In this document: piece by piece, positions 6,095 to 9,592 of the stretch
How the letters are laid out: each line of letters opens with the position of its first letter
Position numbering within the stretch: position 1 is the first letter of the stretch
NCBI GenBank assembly: GCA_036525295.1
Contig: DATDAQ010000049.1
Coordinates: 1 to 9,592 of the forward strand
Origin: VRUE01 sp036525295
GTDB taxonomy: Bacteria; Actinomycetota; Thermoleophilia; Solirubrobacterales; 70-9
Reading direction: 5' to 3'
Length of the DNA: 9,592 nucleotides
Position numbers and translations under genes: made by a program
The notes under the pieces: model-generated
Told to the model about the DNA's origin: nothing
The model's database searches: none
What the model saw: only the letters and a program-made list of their open reading frames with translations

Positions 6095-6902
6095 TTTCCA
6101 CAGCTACTCCTTCCGCAACCAAATCTTGATCTCGGTGCAGCGCCCCACGGTCAAGGACCCCGTCACCGACGAGCTGAACGTGACCGCCGAGTACGCGACC
6201 CGCGTCGCGGGCTTCCGCGCCTGGCAGAAGCTCGGCTATCAGGTCGTCAAGGGCGCGAACGGCATCGGCATCCTGGCGCCGTGCAGGCCCTCCAAGAAGC
6301 AGCTCGAGGCGGCCAAGAACGGCGGCGAGGAGCCCAAGGTGTTCTTCACCGGGGCCAACGTCTTCGACATCTCGCAGACCGTGCCGATCGAAGGCAAGGC
6401 GCAGGAGCTCGACGCGCCCGGTATCTGGGGCGGCGCGATCGGCCCGGACGACCCGGACCTGTTCGCCGACCTGTGCTTGGCGGCGATCAACCACCTCGGC
6501 CTGATCGACGTGATCCGCGAGGACCTGCCGGGCAAGGCACGCGGCGCCTACGCCCCGTGGGCCGAGTCGATCACCGTCGACGACCAAGTCGCCGGCGCCG
6601 AGGCGGTCGCCGTGTTCGTGCACGAACTCGCACACCACGTCGACCACACGCTGCCCGGCCGGATCGACCGCTACGACATCGGCGAGCTGGTGGCCGAGTC
6701 GGCGGCGTTCATGGTCTGCGACAGCCTCGGGATCGACAGCTCGGGCGCCGCCGTGTTCTACGTGGCGCACTGGACGAAGGACATCGAGGACCCGAAGGCG
6801 GCTCTGTCCGCGGTCGCTGGCAGGGTGCTCGAAGTAGCGGCGGCGATCGAGGAAGCGTTACGCTCGCAGCGCGCCGAGTCATGCATGACGAGCTCGACAT
6901 AG
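6000..6902 (+). CDS. ArdC-like antirestriction protein (ssDNA-binding N-domain plus zinc metallopeptidase)
   Basis: The 300-aa product has the two-domain layout of ArdC. The N-terminal domain (about 1-125) shows SFHSYSFRNQILISVQRP and then TRVAGFRAWQKLGYQVVKGA followed by GIGILAP, the hallmark of the ArdC N-terminal ssDNA-binding fold. The C-terminal domain carries VHELAHH (HELAHH at 208-213), a gluzincin-type HExxH site, with a downstream Glu in GELVAESAAFMVC (229/233) as probable third zinc ligand. ArdC of plasmid pSa protects incoming single-stranded DNA from host restriction, and related domains occur on phages and mobile elements. This gene may therefore protect phage DNA or act early in infection. 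Both domains are complete and the catalytic residues are present. The start at 6000 is fixed by AGAAAGGA; the gene overlaps its neighbours by 95 bases (upstream) and 22 bases (downstream). Confidence 0.9.
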   Translation: MKREDVLAKLTEATLQLTDSESWQRWLRTRRSFHSYSFRNQILISVQRPTVKDPVTDELNVTAEYATRVAGFRAWQKLGYQVVKGANGIGILAPCRPSKKQLEAAKNGGEEPKVFFTGANVFDISQTVPIEGKAQELDAPGIWGGAIGPDDPDLFADLCLAAINHLGLIDVIREDLPGKARGAYAPWAESITVDDQVAGAEAVAVFVHELAHHVDHTLPGRIDRYDIGELVAESAAFMVCDSLGIDSSGAAVFYVAHWTKDIEDPKAALSAVAGRVLEVAAAIEEALRSQRAESCMTSST

Positions 6903-7189
6903 ACCTTCCGGTAGAGGTTCCGCCGAACTACAGTCCCGGCACGCTGCCTGACGTGGAGCCTTTCGAGGCCGTTCCGCGTGCCCGCATCCTGTTCTACGGC
7001 CCGGTGTCCGGGCCCTTCTCGATCGACGTCCCCGGCGACAAGCTTCAGGTGGGTGAAGAGTGGAACGGCTACATCGCGCAGAAGCCGAACGGCGAGGTCT
7101 CGCACATCGAGGCCGAGCGCTTCGAGAAGCTCTACGAGCGTTTCGAGCCAGCCGCGCCCGACACAAAGGTCGCAGCGAAGAAGAGCTAG
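6881..7189 (+). CDS. Small phage protein with PGD-type motif (unknown function)
   Basis: The 102-aa product starts at the ATG at 6881, within the end of the ArdC-like gene. The frame is open further upstream but there it is a shadow of ArdC. It has an acidic, Pro-rich N-terminus and then ILFYGPVSGPFSIDVPGDKL, QVGEEWNGYI and HIEAERFEKLYERFEP. This pattern resembles the short phage proteins with 'PGDW...G..G......FxxtYep', a small beta-rich family of unknown role. The C-terminus is basic (KVAAKKS). The assignment to that family is from memory of the pattern and is tentative. There is no good RBS, so translation is probably coupled to ArdC. Confidence 0.65.
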   Translation: MHDELDIDLPVEVPPNYSPGTLPDVEPFEAVPRARILFYGPVSGPFSIDVPGDKLQVGEEWNGYIAQKPNGEVSHIEAERFEKLYERFEPAAPDTKVAAKKS

Positions 7190-7197
7190 GCCGCACG

Positions 7198-7557
7198 GTG
7201 CTGACCGTCAACGGCATCTTCACTGACACCGCGAGGCACTGGCCGCCCGAGCGGATCGAGGAAATCGCAGGCCGCCCCGGCAGTCTGTTGTGGCGTTGGG
7301 ACACCGAGTACGACGCCTACAAGCTCGGCCTGGCCTTGGACGTGCGCGGCCGCTTCGACGGGCTGCCGAAGTTCATCTACGTACGCATGGACGCCCGACC
7401 GTTGAACGCGCTCGTCGGCCTGGGTGATCGCCGCGGCGTTGAGCGCCGCATCGAGGCGAAGATCGACGAACTGGTCAAGGCTGCGGCCGGCCAGACGCGC
7501 TTCGAGCTTGACCGGGACGTGCTCGGCGATGCGCCGCAACTCGAGTCCGGCGCATGA
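7198..7557 (+). CDS. Unknown 119-aa protein
   Basis: I choose the GTG at 7198, eight bases after the preceding stop; the frame extends upstream to 7060 but only as a shadow of the previous gene. The product is a balanced, probably soluble alpha/beta protein: WPPERIEEIAGRPGSLLWRW, YDAYKLGLALDVRGRFDGLP, KFIYVRMDARPLNALVGL, then a charged helix with RRIEAKIDELVKAAAG. I see no catalytic motif, membrane segment or Cys cluster and do not recognise the family. Its stop overlaps the start of the Rpf-like gene as ATGA. The RBS is weak. Confidence 0.6.
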   Translation: MLTVNGIFTDTARHWPPERIEEIAGRPGSLLWRWDTEYDAYKLGLALDVRGRFDGLPKFIYVRMDARPLNALVGLGDRRGVERRIEAKIDELVKAAAGQTRFELDRDVLGDAPQLESGA

Positions 7558-7955
7558 GCCAGCTGACGCTGGGGCTCGCGATCGCGACATCTATCTGGAC
7601 GGGCACGGCGGCGGAGCGCCAGGCGATCGTCTGCCCGGTGCCTGTCTCGGATCGTTGCCTGCGGCGCATGCGTCACGCGCAGCGTTTCGACCGGGCGCTG
7701 GCCGCGTGGCGCAAGCACCGCCGCAACGCGACGAAGCCGTGGCGCGGCTGGCTGTATTCGACGCGCATGTGCGAATCGCACTCGAACTACCGGATCGACT
7801 CGTACTACGACGGGGCGTACCAGTTCTCGCTCTCGACGTGGAGGTCGGTGGGAGGGAGATCCCTCCCTTATCTGAACCCTCCGCTCGAGCAGGACTACCG
7901 CGCCGTGCTGCTCGTCACAACCGGCGGCACCGGGCACTGGCCGGTCTGCGGTTGA
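7554..7955 (+). CDS. Rpf-like transglycosylase/lysozyme-fold cell-wall hydrolase
   Basis: The 133-aa product begins with a hydrophobic stretch (LTLGLAIATSIWTGTAA, residues 4-20) that could be an export signal, although it lacks a basic n-region. The C-terminal half (about 67-133) matches resuscitation-promoting-factor-like domains: MCESHSNY with catalytic Glu74, GAYQFSLSTWRSVGG (87-101), PPLEQDYRA (109-117) and GHWPVCG at the end. Cys73 and Cys132 correspond to the usual disulphide pair. Such enzymes cleave the glycan strands of peptidoglycan. In an actinophage it could be a lysin or help penetrate the wall. It is small, with only one catalytic domain and no separate binding domain. It starts by ATGA overlap and its stop overlaps the TTG of a mini membrane protein. 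A palindrome lies inside the domain (7850-7867). Confidence 0.85.
   Translation: MSQLTLGLAIATSIWTGTAAERQAIVCPVPVSDRCLRRMRHAQRFDRALAAWRKHRRNATKPWRGWLYSTRMCESHSNYRIDSYYDGAYQFSLSTWRSVGGRSLPYLNPPLEQDYRAVLLVTTGGTGHWPVCG
7850..7867. repeat. Palindrome copy 3, inside the Rpf-like gene
   Basis: GGGAGGGA, spacer GA, TCCCTCCC: a perfect 8-base inverted repeat. It encodes V-GGRSLP (residues 99-105) between the conserved TWRSVGG and the NPPLEQDYRA segments, a place where Rpf-like domains vary in length. It keeps the reading frame. Confidence 0.85.
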
Positions 7956-8056
7956 GCGACGACCTCGACGCTGCCCGCGGCTGCATCGTCTGGACGTTCG
8001 TGATGTTCACGATCGAGCTGGCTGTCGGGGTGCTGCTGTGGCTGCTGCTGCACTGA
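7952..8056 (+). CDS. 34-aa single-helix membrane protein, holin candidate
   Basis: A TTG start at 7952 overlaps the stop of the Rpf-like gene (TTGA). The product is LSDDLDAARG followed by one hydrophobic helix, CIVWTFVMFTIELAVGVLLW, ending LLLH. The acidic N-terminus and immediate coupling to a cell-wall hydrolase fit a very small holin or lysis regulator, but length alone cannot prove this. The 4-base overlap repeats the pattern of other junctions in the window, which supports that it is translated. A smaller internal ATG would remove half of the helix. Confidence 0.5.
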   Translation: MSDDLDAARGCIVWTFVMFTIELAVGVLLWLLLH

Positions 8057-8061
8057 CAACC

Positions 8062-8070
8062 AAAGGAGAA
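8062..8070 (+). promoter_or_regulatory. Ribosome-binding site of the 8076 gene
   Basis: AAAGGAGAA ends 5 bases before the ATG at 8076; it is one of the strongest Shine-Dalgarno sequences in the window. Confidence 0.75.
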
Positions 8071-8075
8071 ACGCC

Positions 8076-8246
8076 ATGGCCGAGGAGACCTTCCACGTCA
8101 AGCTGAAGGTCGACGAGCAGCTCGTGGAGAAATTCAGCCGCGAGCAGAACCTGCGCAACCTCGAGTACGAAGTCGACGCCACGCTCAGCGAGCTACGCAC
8201 GAAGATGCTGCTCTGGGGCGACGCGCAGCTGCCGGCCGATGGCTGA
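8076..8246 (+). CDS. 56-aa acidic helical protein (unknown)
   Basis: The ATG at 8076 follows AAAGGAGAA. The product starts MAEETFHVKLKVDEQLVEKF and contains REQNLRNLEYEVDATLSELR, a heptad-like pattern that suggests a short coiled coil after a beta strand. There is no catalytic motif or Cys. The stop lies 8 bases inside the next gene, which indicates coupling. The excellent RBS and regular codon use make it a real gene despite its length. Function unknown; small helical proteins of this sort often act as adaptors or inhibitors, but nothing here shows that. Confidence 0.7.
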   Translation: MAEETFHVKLKVDEQLVEKFSREQNLRNLEYEVDATLSELRTKMLLWGDAQLPADG

Positions 8247-8502
8247 CACCACCCGCCAGGTCCGGCTCGCCGAGGCGCAGTACATCGTCGGCGACATCGA
8301 AGTGGACGAGTTCGAGCGCATCGTCTGGGCGATCTTCCATCTCGACGCCAACGTGCACGTGTACCGCTACCAGGGCCACGAGATCGGCTGCCTCAACGAG
8401 CTGGCCGCGTTCCACGAATGGCTCGAACACGTACAGACCCGTGTCCGCTTCACCCAGCTGGACCCACCGATCACAATCGCGCACGCCCCGTGGCGGCGCT
8501 GA
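8239..8502 (+). CDS. 87-aa unknown phage protein
   Basis: It starts at the ATG at 8239, overlapping the previous gene by 8 bases, with no RBS of its own. The N-terminal part RLAEAQYIVGDIEVDEFERI resembles the short 'Y..GeI.vdEFE..v' helix pair seen in SHOCT-like segments, which often mediate protein or membrane association; the match is short and tentative. The rest (HVYRYQGHEIGCLNELAAFH) is mixed alpha/beta with one Cys. The C-terminus ITIAHAPWRR is basic. Function unknown. Confidence 0.65.
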   Translation: MADTTRQVRLAEAQYIVGDIEVDEFERIVWAIFHLDANVHVYRYQGHEIGCLNELAAFHEWLEHVQTRVRFTQLDPPITIAHAPWRR

Positions 8503-8512
8503 GGAAGGAAGG
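8501..8512 (+). promoter_or_regulatory. Ribosome-binding site of the 8518 gene
   Basis: GAGGAAGGAAGG overlaps the stop of the preceding gene and ends 5 bases before the ATG at 8518. Confidence 0.7.
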
Positions 8513-8517
8513 CTCCC

Positions 8518-8811
8518 ATGCCCGCACCGAAGAAGGCACCGAAGGACCAGACCAAGCCGGAGCGCCCGACCACCACCTACGTGCTGCTCAAGCTCGCCGA
8601 CACCCAACCGGACGACGAGAACCAAACCGCCTGGATCGAGCTCGGCGAGATCAGCGCGCACTCGGACGTGCAGGCGATCCGCAGCTACATCGACAAGCGC
8701 GACGTGCCCCCGGAGGCGGACAAGCGCGAGACATACATCGCCTGCCCGGTGCGCTCGTTCAAGAGCCATGTCGTGCAGGCCGAGACGCAGACCAAGCTGC
8801 ACATCGACTGA
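8518..8811 (+). CDS. 97-aa beta-rich phage protein (unknown function)
   Basis: A Lys/Pro-rich leader (MPAPKKAPKDQTKPERP) is followed by TTTYVLLKLADTQPDDEN, TAWIELGEISAHSDVQAIRS, ETYIACPVRSFKSHVVQAET and TKLHID. The order (strand, 'W-E-h-g-x-h-x-A-x-S' helix, then 'YhAhPxRSFK...ET.TKL') fits a small protein family common in actinobacteriophage accessory regions, as far as I can recall; no function is known to me. It has a strong RBS, and its stop overlaps the next ATG by one base (TGATG). Confidence 0.75.
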   Translation: MPAPKKAPKDQTKPERPTTTYVLLKLADTQPDDENQTAWIELGEISAHSDVQAIRSYIDKRDVPPEADKRETYIACPVRSFKSHVVQAETQTKLHID

Positions 8812-9005
8812 TGCGCACCGAGCAGGAAGCCATCGAGCTCAAGGGCGAGCTTGAGCGGCGCAACCCCGGCGCCAGCTACGAGGTCGCCAAGTCCGACAAC
8901 CAGCTGCTCAACGAGTCGCCCTGGTACGTCCGCCGCCTGTCCCGCGGCGAGGTGCCGGCGAAGCGCAGCCAGCGCAGGCGCCGCAGGCCCAAGACCGCCC
9001 GATGA
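8811..9005 (+). CDS. 64-aa basic protein (unknown, possibly nucleic-acid binding)
   Basis: ATG at 8811 overlaps the preceding stop by one base. The product has a helix EQEAIELKGELERRNPG, a segment SYEVAKSDNQLLNESPWYVR, and a strongly basic tail RSQRRRRRPKTAR (52-64) that would bind nucleic acid or a membrane. No known motif. Its stop forms an ATGA overlap with the next gene. The frame extends upstream to 8418 but that part is a shadow. Confidence 0.6.
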   Translation: MRTEQEAIELKGELERRNPGASYEVAKSDNQLLNESPWYVRRLSRGEVPAKRSQRRRRRPKTAR

Positions 9006-9250
9006 CCAAACGCGACGTCGCCCGCTCGATCCTCGAAGCGCACGCCATCACCGGCGCACCGATGAGCGTGCGGCAACGCGACCGGCTCTGGGAGGAGGCC
9101 GAGGTCGACGCCGGGTTCGAGGAAACGCTGCGGCTCGCGTTCGCCTCCTGCCGCGCCCGCGAGCGCCGCAACCGCGAGTCCAACCGCCACTTCCTCGAGA
9201 TGCTGCGCAAGGCAGGCTTCGACCTGGGCGGATCCGTCCGCGACGAGTGA
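9002..9250 (+). CDS. 82-aa helical charged protein (unknown)
   Basis: ATG at 9002 overlaps the previous stop (ATGA). The sequence is almost entirely helical and charged: KRDVARSILEAHAITGAPMS, VRQRDRLWEEAEVDAGFEET, RARERRNRESNRHFLEMLRK. It has one Cys and no membrane segment. It closes the plus-strand run; the sequence after its stop is structured and gene-poor. Function is unknown. Confidence 0.65.
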   Translation: MTKRDVARSILEAHAITGAPMSVRQRDRLWEEAEVDAGFEETLRLAFASCRARERRNRESNRHFLEMLRKAGFDLGGSVRDE

Positions 9251-9279
9251 AACCCTCCCCGGGCTTCGTCTAGACAAGA

Positions 9280-9300
9280 CCCGGCGCTGAGAGGGCCGGG
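9280..9300 (+). terminator. Weak terminator-like hairpin after the plus-strand operon
   Basis: CCCGGC, a 9-base loop, GCCGGG: a short GC-rich stem 30 bases after the last stop. There is no T-run behind it, so intrinsic termination is uncertain; it may instead be an inner helix of the larger AACCCTC/GAGGGTT fold. Confidence 0.3.
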
Positions 9301-9434
9301 CGGGCACCGAGGGTTGACCACCGCACCAACTGTCGCCCCACCAAGTGCCGCATAGCCCGGGAAAGGGAGTCTCAGACGATCCCGGCCAGACAGCATGGTG
9401 GCGTATCACGGGATCGGCTCGGGGACAGAGTCCC

Positions 9435-9469
9435 GGTGGGGGGGTCGTACTACAACCGACGCCCGCACC
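9435..9469. repeat. 13-base imperfect inverted repeat
   Basis: GGTGGGGGGGTCG pairs with CGACGCCCGCACC around a 9-base loop TACTACAAC, with two G-G mismatches out of 13. This is the strongest hairpin in the right-hand gene-poor region. Confidence 0.7.
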
Positions 9470-9481
9470 CGAACATGAAGG

Positions 9482-9540
9482 GCCGCCGCGCGTGAGGAAA
9501 TCCAGAAAGCGAGCAAGCGAGAAAGCCGCCCGCGTGAGGA
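9482..9540. repeat. Near-direct repeat with purine-rich tandem repeat between copies
   Basis: GCCGCCGCGCGTGAGGA (9482-9498) recurs as GCCGCCCGCGTGAGGA (9525-9540), differing by one base deletion. Between them AAGCGAGC and AAGCGAGA (9507-9522) form an 8-base tandem repeat. Such arrays can be protein-binding sites, but this is inference. Confidence 0.6.
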
Positions 9541-9558
9541 TTTTCTAGAGCGCACCAG

Positions 9559-9592
9559 GTGACGGCACAGGGGCGGTACGGCTACTGGCCGG
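9559..9592 (+). CDS. Possible start of another gene, cut by window end
   Basis: A GTG at 9559 opens a frame reading MTAQGRYGYWP to the window end. Only 11 codons are visible and the RBS (CACCAG) is poor, so this is a weak candidate. It would give the structured region before it the role of a leader. Confidence 0.2.
   Translation, partial: MTAQGRYGYWP

Larger units (their letters stand above)
9251..9592. other. Gene-poor region with many inverted repeats, possible structured RNA or control region
   Basis: No convincing gene is seen. The region contains AACCCTC (9251-9257) complementary to GAGGGTT (9309-9315), enclosing CCCGGC/GCCGGG (9280-9285 with 9295-9300). It also holds CGATCCCG/CGGGATCG (9377-9384 with 9409-9416), a small hairpin GGGAC-AGA-GTCCC, and a 13-base imperfect hairpin at 9435-9469. 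Further right lie direct and tandem repeats. A short open frame (9345-9548) has no RBS and odd composition and is not called. Confidence 0.5.

Noticed and set aside
5592..6770. 392-aa minus-strand open frame opposite the regulator and ArdC genes
   Set aside because: Antisense shadow; ArdC on the plus strand has both expected domains and an HExxH site.
9345..9548. 67-aa open frame in the right-hand region
   Set aside because: No RBS, Pro/Gly/Arg-rich composition, and it runs through strong inverted repeats.
9251..9592. tRNA or CRISPR array
   Set aside because: No cloverleaf with a TTC-type T-loop and CCA end could be drawn on either strand, and the repeats are only two copies without regular spacers.

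Overview
The window looks like part of a tailed-phage genome (or prophage) from a high-GC actinobacterial host. Evidence: an adjacent large terminase, HNH nuclease, portal and scaffold-like gene; GC-rich codon use throughout; dense packing with 4-base stop/start overlaps and frequent GTG/TTG starts; and a lysis-type enzyme with an Rpf-like (resuscitation-promoting-factor/transglycosylase) domain, a fold typical of Actinobacteria and their phages. I cannot name the phage. A host in or near Thermoleophilia/Solirubrobacterales is only a guess, from the style of the small proteins.

Left part, minus strand (5309 down to 1): the packaging and head-assembly block. In transcription order it holds the large terminase (5309-3816), a 61-aa zinc-ribbon-like protein (3819-3634), a 119-aa phage protein of unknown function (3637-3278), a 113-aa single-pass membrane protein (3281-2940), an HNH endonuclease (2943-2605), the portal (2612-567) and the start of a scaffold-like protein (314 to beyond base 1). 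Stop and start codons overlap by 4 bases at four consecutive junctions and by 8 at the fifth, so this is one translationally coupled operon. The chain breaks only between portal and scaffold, where a small plus-strand ORF (374-664) with its own good ribosome-binding site sits in the opposite direction.

Middle: a 77-base divergent control region (5310-5386) separates the minus-strand block from the plus-strand block. It carries a GGAGGGAG/CTCCCTCC hairpin whose 3' arm can also pair with the Shine-Dalgarno sequence of the first plus-strand gene. Similar palindromes occur at 499-518 and 7850-7867.

Right part, plus strand (5387-9250): a zinc-knuckle protein with two related helical repeats (probable DNA-binding regulator), an ArdC-like antirestriction protein with an HELAHH metallopeptidase site, two small unknown proteins, the Rpf-like cell-wall hydrolase, a 34-aa one-helix membrane protein (holin candidate), and five small phage proteins in a tight run. 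ArdC would protect incoming DNA, and the hydrolase plus mini membrane protein look like a lysis or wall-penetration pair.

Far right (9251-9592): about 340 bases without a convincing gene, but rich in inverted repeats (arms of 6, 7, 8 and 13 bases), a near-direct repeat of 16-17 bases and an 8-base tandem repeat. It may be a structured RNA, an intergenic control or replication site, or a leader for a gene that may begin at 9559.
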